DNA of 64,000 nucleotides from Glossina fuscipes (Eukaryota > Arthropoda > Insecta > Diptera > Glossinidae), in contig NW_023998431.1 in NCBI RefSeq assembly GCF_014805625.2, positions 2,531,435 through 2,595,434 of the forward strand. Direction: 5' to 3'. Of this stretch, positions 46,860-57,244 are shown piece after piece. Below the pieces are notes generated by a model, which saw only the letters and a list, made by a program, of their open reading frames with translations, did no database searches and was not told the origin of the DNA. Position 1 is the first letter of the stretch, and each line of letters begins with the position of its first letter. Position numbers and translations under genes: made by a program.

Positions 46860-47045
46860 TTTTCCCAATCGTTTGCTTAATTTGAAGACGACATTTTTAG
46901 TTTTATGAACGGAAGGATATTTACGACATATACTATACAGTTGAGCAGAAGGACGCATGGATAGGCGAACCGACGGACATTTCCAAATTTAATACCGTTC
47001 AAGAACTTGCACATTTTATGGGGTGTAGCCTACTTTTTCTATTTT
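46860..47045 (-). repeat. INE-1-like interspersed repeat, fragment
   Basis: GAAGACGACATTTTTAGTTT, AGCAGAAGGACGCATGGATA, GGCGAACCGACGGACATTTC, AATACCGTTCAAGAACTTGC and ACATTTTATGGGGTG: the cores CGACGGACAT, TTCAAGAA and TTTATGGGGT follow the family order on the minus strand. Confidence 0.5.
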
Positions 47046-47154
47046 TGTATAGGTGCTTTGTATAGGTAGCATCGTCCAGAGAGTACGCGTGTAGATTATT
47101 GCTGTAATTTGTGAGTGATGAGCACTATCCTTCGTGCTCTCGTTTTACATAGTG

Positions 47155-47293
47155 TTGTGGGGGTACTCTTCGACCGTTTTGGCTCATTTACAATATCAAC
47201 TTGTGTGCAAGAACTTCCAATATTGATGCACAACTTAAAGCCGTTGGCTTAATTTTTGTTGCCAGGAGAAGTTTTACATTGCACAGACGGACA
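47155..47293 (-). repeat. INE-1-like repeat, left half, interrupted by insertion
   Basis: GGGTACTCTTCGACCGTTTT, GGCTCATTTACAATATCAAC, TTGTGTGCAAGAACTTCCAA and TTGCCAGGAGAAGTTTTACA, ending in TGCACAGACGGACA. These match the copy at 57655 (CCAATTTTCAATATCAACCT, TTGCAAGAACTTGCAAG, GCTACGAGAATGTTTACAAC) up to the CAGACGGACA core, where a foreign sequence begins. Confidence 0.65.
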
Positions 47294-47299
47294 GAATTT

Positions 47300-47645
47300 G
47301 TGGCAAGGGTTTAACGTGGGTTCCTGCCTGAAAGGCTTAACCCCACGGTGGCCCAAGCCACTTTTAAGCGTACTACGCCCCCTGGCGAGTTAGACAATCC
47401 CCACAGAGTAGGGGCCTAAACAGCACCAGAGTCCAGAACAGTTTATTGTGTATGGAACAATAAACCCCACTCTGGTGAATGGCGAGGCCTGGCTGCACTC
47501 AATTGTTCCATTTTAGCTAGGAACTCGCCAACCACAACCACCACGAGTACTCCCCGAAGGGCCGCACCCAAGCAGTCAAGACTCACAAATTGATCAACTG
47601 ACTGCTTCCGCCATAAGGCTTCCACTGTGCTGTTGATCAATTACC
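47300..47645 (-). repeat. Series of inverted repeats (structured RNA potential)
   Basis: Perfect or near-perfect hairpins follow one another: GCCTGAAAGGC inside GTGGGTT/AACCCCAC (47318-47348), GTGGCCCAAGCCAC (47348-47361), CGCCCCCTGGCG (47377-47388), CACCAGAGT/ACTCTGGTG enclosing GTTTATTGT/ACAATAAAC (47424-47477), GGCGAG/CTCGCC (47482-47530), AGCAGTCA/TGACTGCT (47571-47605) and ATTGATCAAC/GTTGATCAAT (47589-47642). Such density is not seen elsewhere in the window and suggests selection on RNA or DNA secondary structure in the parent element. Confidence 0.7.
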
Positions 47646-48246
47646 ACCATTACCCGCAGGCATCCGTGACATGTGTTCAAAAGTAAAAATAGGTAAAAGG
47701 GGAAAACTTATTCGTCATATCCCTTTTCCATTTTTGCATGTATTAATTAATTTACCAGACATCTTCTATCAATCGGCCAAAGGGAAGGCCGTCCGTCAAT
47801 TCATTTTTGCATTAATAATATAATTAATTTATTTATTACGACTTAAGGACAAAGTCCATCATATACCCGCAGGCATACGTGGCTTTGTGAGGCGAGCTTC
47901 CTGACCCCCGTGGCTCCCAGTTTGTTTTGCAAAGCCTTATGGCATACTTTGGGCGGTTGTTAAAAACAACCGTACTTGCTTCGGATTCTCCATACTTTCC
48001 TGGTTGCCAGCCCCAAGTGAACTACTTTTCTTCAAGATATATAGGTCTCGGGTATTGCACTGAACATGGTAGACTAGTCTAATGCACTCTACCATGCACT
48101 CGCTAGATTACTACCTTCATTGTACTTAAATACCATTCAATATATTTCCTCGGTAGTAACTAGCTTATTGAGTAAGAGCTCTTCTTCCAGCCAACCCCTC
48201 CACCATCTCTCAGAAACTCGTCGCCGAGTTAGCAGCCCAAAACCTT

Positions 48247-48317
48247 AAACTCTTCTTAGCCGGCCGAAGCCGTTGCCCGGGGATCACCGCTGGGAGGTGA
48301 GAGTTTCGGCACATCTA
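48247..48317 (-). ncRNA. HDV-like self-cleaving ribozyme at element 5' end
   Basis: Minus-strand parts in order: P2 5' strand AAACTCT (48306-48300); P3 CACC/GGTG with loop TCCCAGC (48299-48285); P1 3' strand GATCCCC (48285-48279); J1.1/4 GGGCAAC (48278-48272); P4 CGGC-TTCG-GCCG (48272-48261); J4/2 GGCTAAGA with the catalytic C in the CNRA motif; P2 3' strand AGAGTTT (48253-48247), fully complementary to the first. The two C of the L3 loop can form P1.1 with GG of GGGCAAC. The 5' strand of P1 should be about GGGGATC; only TAGAT is present next to the target duplication, so P1 is truncated by a few bases and this copy probably does not cleave. Such ribozymes free the 5' end of R2, RTE and other LINE RNAs from co-transcripts. 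Confidence 0.75.
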
Positions 48318-48400
48318 TGCACAGACGGACACTCGGAGAATATGTATACCCTGTGAAATGTCCCAAGTTTCTTTCCTTTTCCCATTGAAACATAGCACAA
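48318..48400 (-). repeat. INE-1-like repeat, short right half beyond the insertion
   Basis: TGCACAGACGGACA followed by CTCGGAGAATATGTATACCC. It resumes the INE-1-like core after the insertion, but the following CGATTCAGAATT block is deleted or decayed, so this half is short. Confidence 0.4.
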
Positions 48401-48544
48401 TAGCTTTGGAAATCTCGCCCTCAAAGATGTGGTTCTGCTGTTCGGTTTTTTATGCGTGCTTGGAATTTATGTTTGAATAGTATACTTGCTGAACTTTATT
48501 TTGGGCGGATAAAAAGAGAAAACCAAGAAAAATAAATAGATATA

Positions 48545-49832
48545 TTAGTTTGGGGAAAAAGAAATCCATTATTTTTTCGGTAGATGGCTGCACTGATAGA
48601 TTTCTCGTAAAGTATCGATCAAACAATTTCCGATACTGTACATTTACATACTGTACATTTCGCAGTAAAAAAAATTCTTTTGCTGTTTTTTGTTTGGTGC
48701 ATTCAGTTGTGAGTTACAGCGTGTTAAAAATGGAAGTGAACAAAGAGAAAATTCAGTACATTTTACAGTTTTTCTTTGACAAAGGCGAAAATGCAAGCCA
48801 GGCGGCTAAAATTGTGAATGGTGTTTATGGTTCCGATACTGTAACAGTCAATTATGTGCAATTTTGGTTTCGTAGATTCCGTTCAGGAATTTTTGATGTT
48901 AAAGATGCACCTCGCACAGGTAGGCCGGTCGTCGAAAATGTCGATAAAATCGGAGAAATGATCGAAGTTGATCGGCATGTTAGCAGTCGTAACATCGCCC
49001 AGGAGCTAAAAATCGACCATAAAACAGTTTTAAACCATTTACATAAAGCTGGATTCAAAAAGAAGCTCGATGTTTGGGTGCCACACCAATTAACAGAAAA
49101 AAAGCATGATGGATCGAATTTCCATCTGCGAAGCCTTGGCCAAACGGAATGAGATAGACCCATTTCTTAAACGGATGGTGACTGGAGATGAGAAATGGAT
49201 CACATACGATAACCCTGTGCGAAAACGATCGTGGTCAAAGAGCGGTGAAGCACCTCAAACTGTGGTCAAACCAGGACTAACGGCCAGGAAGGTTTTGCTA
49301 TGCATTTGGTGGGACTGCAAGGGGATTATTTATTATGAGTTGCTTCCATATGGCCAAATGCTAAATTCTGATCTCTACTGTCAACAACTGAACCGTTTGA
49401 AGATAGCGATTGACCAGAAACGGCCAGAATTGGCCAACAGAAGAGGTGTCGTGTTCCACCAGGACAACGCTAGGCCACACACATCTACAGTGACTCGCCA
49501 GAAAGTTCGGGAGCTTGGTTGGGAAGTTTTAATGCATCCGCCATACAGTCCGGACTTGGCACCAAGCGATTATCATCTTTTTCTTGCATTGCAAAATTTC
49601 TTTAATGATAAAAAATTGGAATCTAGGGAGGATTGTAAAATCGACTACTATAGTTTTTTGCAAATAGAGACCAGAACTTCTGTGAGAGAGGCATTTTGAA
49701 GTTACCTTTAAAGTGGCAACAAATCATTAAACAAAACGGTGCATATTTGACCCAAATCGGACAATCCGAAGCATGTTAAATAAAGTTCTGAAGTTCATAT
49801 AAAAATAATGGATTTCTTTTTCCCCAAACTAA
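48545..49832 (+). mobile_element. Full-length mariner element
   Basis: Inverted terminal repeats: left TTAGTTTGGGGAAAAAGAAA continuing TCCATTATTTTT, and the right end identical on the minus strand over at least 31 bases. Both ends are flanked by TA (48543-48544 and 49833-49834), the mariner target duplication. Length 1288 bp, the normal full size. Identical TIRs and a transposase with only a few lesions point to a relatively recent insertion compared with the other transposons here. From the protein it looks like the mellifera/rosa side of the mariner family; I am not sure of the subfamily. Confidence 0.95.
48730..49779 (+). pseudogene. Mariner transposase, frameshifted (about 349 codons)
   Basis: ATG at 48730. 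Residues 1-115 form the two-helix DNA-binding region (QYILQFFFDKGENASQAAKI ... RTGRP), followed by the linker motif WVPHQL at residues 116-121. The catalytic triad is complete: Asp 153 in TGDEKW, Asp 245 in HQDNARPH, Asp 280 in LAPSDY, with 34 residues between the last two (DD34D). YSPDLAP is intact. Lesions: an extra base in the A-run at about 49100-49107, a one-base loss near 49635, and a stop at 49651-49653 in the restored reading. Further downstream NGAYLTQIGQSEAC with TAA at 49777-49779 still reads in the original frame. Not functional as it stands. Confidence 0.93.
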
Positions 49833-49860
49833 TATTTGTTTATAACTTTAACATCATTTA

Positions 49861-50080
49861 TTGCTAGATGTTTCATTAACAGAGGCGCCCCTTGCAAAGC
49901 ACGGTTTCGGTACAACATCGCACAAATTTTCTTTTTGGAACAATGTCCCAGCAGCGGTCATTCCCATGGTGGCTGATGTTTTCACTTTTAAGTCAGACGT
50001 ATGCAGGCACTACTCCCCCTTTCCATCCCTCTTTACCAATAATCCTTCTTTCCTGACTACCTGGTGTTAGCACGACTAGG
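49861..50080 (+). pseudogene. LINE ORF2 C-terminal fragment
   Basis: The frame reads LTEAPLAKHGFGTTSHKFSF, WNNVPAAVIPMVADVFTFKS, DVCRHYSPFPSLFTNN and a stop. The pattern F..R...(L/F)WN.LP..V.P....(F)K..V..(H)Y is the end of R1/jockey-type ORF2 proteins and parallels HLWNNF at 8.1 kb. It begins 27 bp after the mariner's right target duplication. Confidence 0.6.
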
Positions 50081-50710
50081 GGGATCTCGAAGCAACACGA
50101 CCACAAAAGCCAAATATGTGTTTTATTTGATTGATTTTTTTGTTTTTCTTTTCATTTTTTTTTTTTCGTTCCAATTAGCTTTGATAAAAAAAAATTAAAT
50201 TGTTTAAATTTTTTATGGAAATTAATTTCACGATCATCATCATTGCTTTTTGCATATATATTTATAATTTGTATATTTTATCATAATGTTGGATTGCATC
50301 TTTTTTTTCATAATATAATAAAAATAATAATAATAGAAATAATCATTATAAAATCTTCCATCTTAAAATTCTATACCTTAAGACTTGGTTTTCCTACGAC
50401 ACGAGCGCAATGATTGACATTATTTCAAGGTATCTTATAACAAAGTCTTTATACAACATCGATAAGGTTTCGATACAACACGATGCAAATGCGTTTGTGT
50501 TTACATTACACATAAGTGTAAAGTATGTTGTTGTATATGACGTCATAACTTCCTATGCCTAATACCATTATAATAATAACGGCAAAAAGTATTTCGTATA
50601 ACATGGTTTTCATACAGCACGGTATGAATTAAGTGTGTCAAGCGAGGCACGACTGTGTTGCGTGAAATAAAACCGTACAAAGGAAAGGAAACATATTTCA
50701 ATCATATAAT
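50080..50710. other. No supported gene
   Basis: T-rich and AT-rich sequence with runs near 50156-50166 and 50188-50196, and AAT triplets near 50325-50340. No coding signal. Confidence 0.4.
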
Positions 50711-50711
50711 A

Positions 50712-50905
50712 TTATTATTATTGTTATTGTTATTAATTAGGACAGAGAAATGAATTCTAAAACTACACGAACTTAAACCCCTACCATCTAAGATTATCGG
50801 CTTTATTGACAACTCTGCCGCGCTTGGGATTTGAGCTTACGACCATTGACTTGTTAGTTGGGATTCTTTGTCTCGTCCACTCATCCACTCGTCCACTCGT
50901 TTTAA
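50712..50905 (-). mobile_element. tRNA-derived SINE, near full-length diverged copy
   Basis: On the minus strand: GAGTGGATGAGTGGACGAGA (A-box TGGATGAGTGG), GTCAATGGTCGTAAGCTCAA with a B-box (AGCTCAAATCCC), then GCGCGGCAGAGTTGTCAATA, AAGCCGATAATCTTAGATGG, TAGTTTTAGAATTCATTTCT and a tail of AAT/AAC triplets. It aligns along its whole length with the copy at 62296-62504. A six-base TCATAT flanks both sides and may be a shortened target duplication. Confidence 0.7.
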
Positions 50906-50909
50906 CATT

Positions 50910-53135
50910 ACTCATATTTATACTTATTTATGTGTAACCTCTTATATATTTAATGCTAGGTATATATGATTTATTTATAAATTTAAAAATATGTAGTAAC
51001 TGTTCCGCAGAGTTTCGCTTCACGGAGAAGAACGGATAAAAATAATACAAATATATCATTAAATTAATCTATATTGTTGTAAAAAATTTTTTGTTGTTCC
51101 ATTTGACGCATATGCAAATAATATTCATGACTTCCATATGAAAAGCGTCAACGTCTTATTGTATATGTATACGACTTTTTGTATGCTTTTATATTTTGGC
51201 ATTTATAAACATGTAGGATTAAGTAATAGTTCATATGAATTTAGCCTTTCTACAATGAAACTAAACTTAACATTACCAAAGTCCACTTGTAGCACATTAT
51301 TCCCCATGGCATTCTGTTTAATACTTTTATCGAGGGATTTTTAATGGAAGCGTAGTACACTTATCTTGCCGCGTTCAGCTCCCTAAGCTCTTTTGTCTGA
51401 TAACTAAATCGAGGAGAATGTTAAGGAAAAGATAACCTGGTCCTCTATGTCGCCTGTCATATTTAATATTACATAAGGACGCTTAGCTTGTGGAATTCTA
51501 CGCTCCAAGCAGTTGTAATTAGTACCCATTACAAGACGGGCTACTAAACAGCATAAAAAAAAGAATATAATAGTCTGTCATCGGAATCATAGATGCCTTG
51601 CGAAATTTTAGCATTAGATATTGAAAAGTGCTGGAAACCACCATTGGGTAGTTGCCAGTCTGACAAGAAAGCCAACTAAGTAAAAGCTCATCATAATATA
51701 ATGCTCTCCATAGATAGCTCTTACGTAAAGATCAGGAACAAATTTTTATTATTGGTCCTACGTAACATCGTACATAATTTTATGATATTAATCGTAATGT
51801 TATGACAAGAATTTGCAACGATTTAAATATGAACGACTGTCGTCTGTATAATTTCAGTCTAAATCTCTAAAGACATCAACAGCTTCTCCTACACAAACAT
51901 ATATTCCATATCTAGTTTATCTGGGATATCTATCTGTTTATTATGTTCATTATGTTCTTTACTGTATTTATTTTATGAAATATTTTAGAGATTCACGTCA
52001 TGTACTGTTTAAACTTCAAATTGTATGACATTAATTAAGATAATCAATAAATAATTTAATTAATATGATTTAGATGGTAAACTTATGTACATAGATAAAT
52101 AATTCTGCACTCTAAATAATTATACGACAATGAATGTGAAACATTATAGTGTCGTTGTATTGTAAGTATTGTTTTATCATCATCATCATCATCAGCAACG
52201 TTGGTGAACCAATCAAAGTAACTGGCATTTGGGTATTTATACGTCGTTTAATTAATTAATTACATGTTCTATATAATGAACTAACATATATATAAGTAAA
52301 TATCTAAACACAAGTATGGTATACGTATATGCATAAATGTACGCATGTACGATACTATAAAGTAATATTATTTCTCTCTGTATGGAATACGATTAAAATT
52401 TTAATGTTTTAATCAAATATTGCGGCATATCTATGATAATAAGCGCAATGACAGTTAATATGAATATGAACACTGGCCGAAAATGAAATATTATCACATA
52501 TTATATATATATATATGTAATATATATATACCTATATATAAGGTTGATCACTAAGTCACATTGTTTGGGTATTTATTATGCATTTTGTAAAGATTGAATG
52601 ACGAGTGTGCACGCGGATCAGACGGCTTTAATTTCTCGAATTTTTTGTGACACAACTTAAAAAGTTATTGGCGGCAAAGGCGAACCGTTACAACTTCATA
52701 TGTATTAAGGTTTACTCTTTATGAGGAACATTTTATTGGATAGCTTCCAAAAAATAAATCTACATAGGTTCAACTTACCACAGTATATTTATATGTCCAA
52801 TCAGAATTTTCCATTTAAAATTCTATATACAAAAACCTTTTGCTTTATGAAGTCTAATATTCGCCTAGAATCCTTATATGGAGAGGGATCAAACCGAACC
52901 ATGTGTATATAAAGTCAGAGTTTTCTATTAATTTCCACTGCAGTACCGTTTTTGTCATCCAAACGGTTCTATTTTGTAAGAGTATTTATACGAAAGCCTG
53001 TCAAACGGGAAGGGGTCCCCTTCCGCCCAAAAATTTTCCTAATTTTTTAATGGGCCAAAATATTATCGAGAACACCCTAGCTGTGTGAAGTTTTTCTCAT
53101 ACAACTCTTTGAAACTAGGATGTAATTGCAAGAAT
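50910..53135. other. No supported gene
   Basis: AT-rich, with (CAT)n near 52180-52193, TA runs near 52505-52530 and (TTAA)-type repeats near 52248. GGTTGATCACTAAGTCACAT at 52543 vaguely resembles a mariner TIR, but no partner was found. CAAACGGGAAGGGGTCCCCT near 53003 is a local palindrome. Confidence 0.35.
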
Positions 53136-53139
53136 CGTT

Positions 53140-53345
53140 CGATTTAAATAGCGTTTGTTCTTGCGTCAATACATGCCAGTATACCAAATTTTGTTAAAAA
53201 AAACCGCGGACATGACGATTTGTAGCTTGAACGCAAGAATATGTCAACAAACATCAGGCTGACATGTGGATAGCCATGCGTGAATCGATTCAAAAGAGGG
53301 TTACGAACAATAATTAAAAAGGCCTTTCTGCAGTTTGCATACATC
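53140..53345 (-). repeat. INE-1-like or family B repeat, diverged
   Basis: TTCTTGCGTCAATACATGCC, AGTATACCAAATTTTGTTAA, CGGACATGACGATTTGTAGC, GGCTGACATGTGGATAGCCA and GAATCGATTCAAAAGAGGGT. The order (CCAAATTT, GGACATG, GAATCGATTC) is that of the dispersed fly repeats in this window. Confidence 0.35.
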
Positions 53346-53369
53346 CGTACAAGCTTGATATATTGACGT

Positions 53370-56300
53370 TTAACATGTCAATAGGTGCGATTCGGTCTGC
53401 TTTCACGAACTCAGTAGACATAATCTTTTCCAATATCATTTTGGTGCGCTTGATTTCCGGCGGCTGCTGAACCACCTACACGTCATCCGCAAGTAGAATT
53501 TCGAATTTTTGGTAATTTTTACTAAATACAATTGCATAGGCATGTACCTTGTCGATTTTTCGCTTTATTACAAGTAGTTCCTGCCAAACTACTAAGCAAA
53601 CATACAGAAGAGACAATTTCAACTGTACCGCAGGACTAAAGTTTATTTCAAATTTTTAGGCAACTGCCTTATGTGCGTATCATTCCCTTTAGGTACACCA
53701 TCTTGACCATTCCTCTCTTGGCTTTATGCGTACAATTATTTCGTATCCTTTAATATTCATATTGATTTCGAAATTGAAAAGAATCAATTCCGAGGGATGG
53801 TCTGGCGCGCATTCAAACTCGACTAGACAGATTAGATGAAAGAATCAAAGCATTTCGTGACATTAGTAGTCGGTTTAATAAATCGAAGCATAAAGACGAC
53901 ATCCTTGCACATGAGCATTGTATGGTAGTTAAAGATGACTAATTGTATGGTGGATAATTTTTCACCAGCTTGGAAATGCTCGAAAAAAAAAAAAAAAAAA
54001 AAAAAAATTCGACCAATAGTTGGTGCCTAAATTGAATGAGAAGCTCGTCGTTAATAGCTGTCACGAAAAGTATTTTACTTTTACTTTATGATACACTGCT
54101 CATCGATCGCATTGTAATTTGATCTAAAAAATGGCTTCTATGTGATAAGCGACGATGAACACTGACAAAATTTACATATGTAAAGTGCCCTAAAGGAAGC
54201 TCATGGTCGCTCTCACGCTCTCTAATTGTTATTTGTATTCAACGTCTGTGCGTCAATATAATTTCTTATCATGCTTGGCTATGGCAATGCTGGGCCACGA
54301 GTCGTACAAAAGACTCTGTTGAAAACTAAGTAAGTAATTTAATGATCAGATTCTAACTAAGATGCCGTACTGTGATTTATGGGATATCGAATTTTCAACG
54401 ACCCCACTGCTGTGTTTTCAAAAATACTTTCCACGAAATTATTGATTACAAAGCGTTAGAACTTTATGTGCCTGGAGGTGATGTACTGCACTCTCACTGA
54501 CAATGTAATGCTTCTCGCTAACCTGACCTGAGCCGAGATATATATGTTAAAAGTAAGATATGAGAACGCGGCATTATTTTCCAACCCACTTAATATATAT
54601 ACAATAATTATGAATATGAGTGTACACGTATGCTTACATAACCAATTAAATAAATCATAATAGAGTGGTCCAATTAACTTAACATTCTTTTGCGCACTGG
54701 ATGCTTTGATAAAGCCATAATCTGTGCTTATAATGTGTAATATGCTAACACGAATGTATGTTTTAATGTAATAAATTCATGTACGTATTATGTTTATGAA
54801 AATTTTTGAAGTTCTTATGTGACCCATTATTATTATACCAATATTTATACGTATGCGTTTGCTAAGTCTGTCTCTTTCTTTCATTATAGTTCTTCTATTT
54901 ATATAACAAATGAACTCGAAGTTAAATTTCAAAGTTTGTAAAGTAATATTTTGATGCATGAATTGGGACTGTGTTATAAGCAAAAGAATACATAATCATA
55001 CGTATAGACAAATATATACACACACCTCAACCATATCCATGCTTAAATGTGTATATGCACCTATGCCCTGTATATTGTTATATAAATTTAAAATTACTAT
55101 TTGCATGAGATTGTAAGCATTTATGCTTTAATGAAGATAGTTTTGGAAGTCCTCATAAAATGGCAAGGACTATACAACTATATAACTTTAACATTTCCAT
55201 ATATGTATACATTTATAATATATTTATAGAAATATAGCACACATATTTAACATATCGCATTATTTATAAATATTCGTAAGCTAAACAGTTAATGTTTATA
55301 TTACGTGTGCAGATCACTATGAAAATATATGCATAAAATGCTAAAATATTGTGCGGGGAAGGTTTGCCGTACATTTCATATGTAATAGAAATGCTAACAC
55401 ATTACAGTTGATTTTTATAATGAATTGACACATTTGTCTGGCTGTGCCCGATAAGAGATTTAAATAAATTTAATGGAAGGAAATGAAAAAAGGAGTGAAA
55501 TTTCAATCCTTTTCATATTTTCATTACTATAGCATGACAAATATTTATCAAATTATATACCCATTGTAACGGGAGAAATATTTCTAAAGATTTAAATATG
55601 AAAATGATATGTACGCATATATGATATGAAACTAGCTTTCACTTCAATTGTGCATTAATTCAAATCAAATTAATTGCACACTGTTTGAGTGCATTGAATT
55701 TGTCAAATGCTCGTCTGCATGGCATGGATATATAACAATCGAAGGTGTCTTAAAGTTCCTGTTTTATGTTTTTAATTCGATTGAAGATTGATAGAAGAAG
55801 AACATGTCTGTCCGTTGAAATCACAATTAGGATCCCAAAGAGTTATGCTGAAGAAGGGAGTGCCATTACCTATGAAAAATCTAGCTTTCGCCTTGGTTCG
55901 ATCCCGTTCGATGACAATCGTTTTGGTTGTATTTTTCGTTTACGTAGGCCTCACATTCATTAAACGCCGCCTCGCAAAGGAGTAATTTTCGACGTAAGCA
56001 TAATAACCAATATTTCCATCAAATTTTCTTTAAAATTCAATGCATACGAAGAAGAGTTGCTTGTGGCTTCAAATCTCAAGGGCGGTCGAAATTTCAATAC
56101 AAGCAAGCGTGGGATCTAAGTTATCCGGCACACTTTATATGTCATTTAGATTTTCAAATGTTTGATATAAGAATAGAGACAAGGGCCTCGCCTTGTAGCG
56201 CGAATTGTATGTGCACTTGATGGAGTAGCCGCTTTTAGAATACAGAAAACCCCTGCCCTGCACGGCGTGGTAGTAAATCTTATACGACAAATTTATAACT

Positions 56301-56660
56301 CTGATTATGTATCGTTTATTAACTATCGTAAGCATTATGTATTACTATCGTTCCCTAACGCGTATTTTAAAAAACTAAGGGAGAAGAGGGAGAAAGCTTA
56401 GGGTTCTCTTGTTTTTGTTCTACAGGATGTTTTTTTCGTAAAAATGCAACCCTGAATATTTGACTTTAAAGTAAACTTGTTCGAAACGATAGCTTTTTTC
56501 ACTCGTGTCATTTGACAGACATAAGAAACAGTATTTAAAAGCTGTAGCCGATATACAGCACTAAAAAAACAAAAAGATTAGTTACTGAAAAGTAGTGGGT
56601 GACAATGTTGAACATGATGCAAAATCACCCGAAAAGCGAAAACGACATTTAAACTCTTCA
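53370..56660. other. No supported gene
   Basis: AT-rich. A poly-A run (annotated) follows a short open, highly polar frame at 53784-53943. Near 55800, ACATGTCTGTCCGTTGAAAT suggests an INE-1-like scrap leading into an open frame at 55788-55985 without a recognisable domain. Confidence 0.35.
53983..54007 (+). repeat. Poly-A tract, 25 bases
   Basis: Uninterrupted A run. It lies 40 bases after the polar open fragment and could be the tail of a plus-strand retroposed sequence. Confidence 0.9.
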
Positions 56661-56679
56661 TACATAATTACCCTCTAGA

Positions 56680-57060
56680 TAAATAAACCGCAAGTAGAAC
56701 AATGGTGGCTACAAACTGTTATCAATAATTGGGGATGTAACTATAGCGAGACAGCGGTGATGGTAACATATAAATATCACTGTGTTCCTACAATCCTACA
56801 ACTCTTTATTTTTTCTTTCATGCCAACTTCATAGCCTTCATAATACACGAAAAATAGTCTTTGTTAATAATTTGGCCCCCGGAAAGAATTCATAGTGCAC
56901 AATACCACGACAATTGAAGAAAACTGTTAACATCACCGTGATTTTTGAGCGATTCTGGGTTGGTTCTGGGTCGGCCGCACAAATCCAAGTCACATCTCTT
57001 GTAATAATCACATCTAATCAGCAAAGTCACACATTGCAAATATCGGAAACAGTTATCTTC
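56680..57060 (-). pseudogene. Mariner-like transposase central fragment
   Basis: On the minus strand at about 57010-56870 the frame reads TWICAADPEPTQNRSKITVM, LTVFFNCRGIVHYEFFPGAK, LLTKTIF. This matches the centre of mariner transposases between the first and second catalytic Asp ((S)K(I/V)KVMLTVFFD..G(I/V)VHHEF(L/V)P.GQT(V)N). Neither catalytic Asp is preserved in recognisable context. It is more similar in type to ant/Mboumar-like mariners than to the other copies here, a guess from memory of the motif. Stops follow within 20 codons. Confidence 0.65.
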
Positions 57061-57244
57061 AAAACAGAGTCCAGCTGAGACCCTAACGATGTTTATTGTA
57101 TGAAATTTTGCAAAAAACTCTATTATAGTTCCGCCAATTTAGGAAAAATTACATTTTTTTTACTCTATGATATTGATTGGGCGCGGATTTCAGAATAAAA
57201 GTGGAATTTGAAATGGTGTCGCATTGTAACAAGAAAATATATAG

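Larger units (their letters stand above)
47294..48317 (-). mobile_element. GC-rich, hairpin-rich retroelement insertion with 5' HDV-like ribozyme
   Basis: A 1024-bp block that is clearly richer in GC than its surroundings lies between perfect 14-bp direct repeats TGCACAGACGGACA (47280-47293 and 48318-48331), with INE-1-like sequence on its left. At its right edge, the 5' end in minus-strand sense, sits the ribozyme annotated separately, so the element reads on the minus strand and its 3' end is CCTTGCCACAAATTC. No poly-A tail. No frame encodes a recognisable protein; one minus frame (47640-47443) is open for 65 codons. GCCTGCGGGTA occurs twice (minus strand, near 47657 and 47870). The layout suits a non-LTR retrotransposon derivative that keeps the 5' and 3' ends but lost its coding region. 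Confidence 0.65.

Noticed and set aside
47443..47640. 65-codon minus-strand frame inside the GC-rich insertion as a gene
   Set aside because: It overlaps several hairpins, contains a run of Val from GTG/GTT repeats and matches no family I know.
52543..52680. Mariner-type element starting GGTTGATCACTAAGTCACAT
   Set aside because: No inverted partner and no transposase sequence in the following 2 kb.
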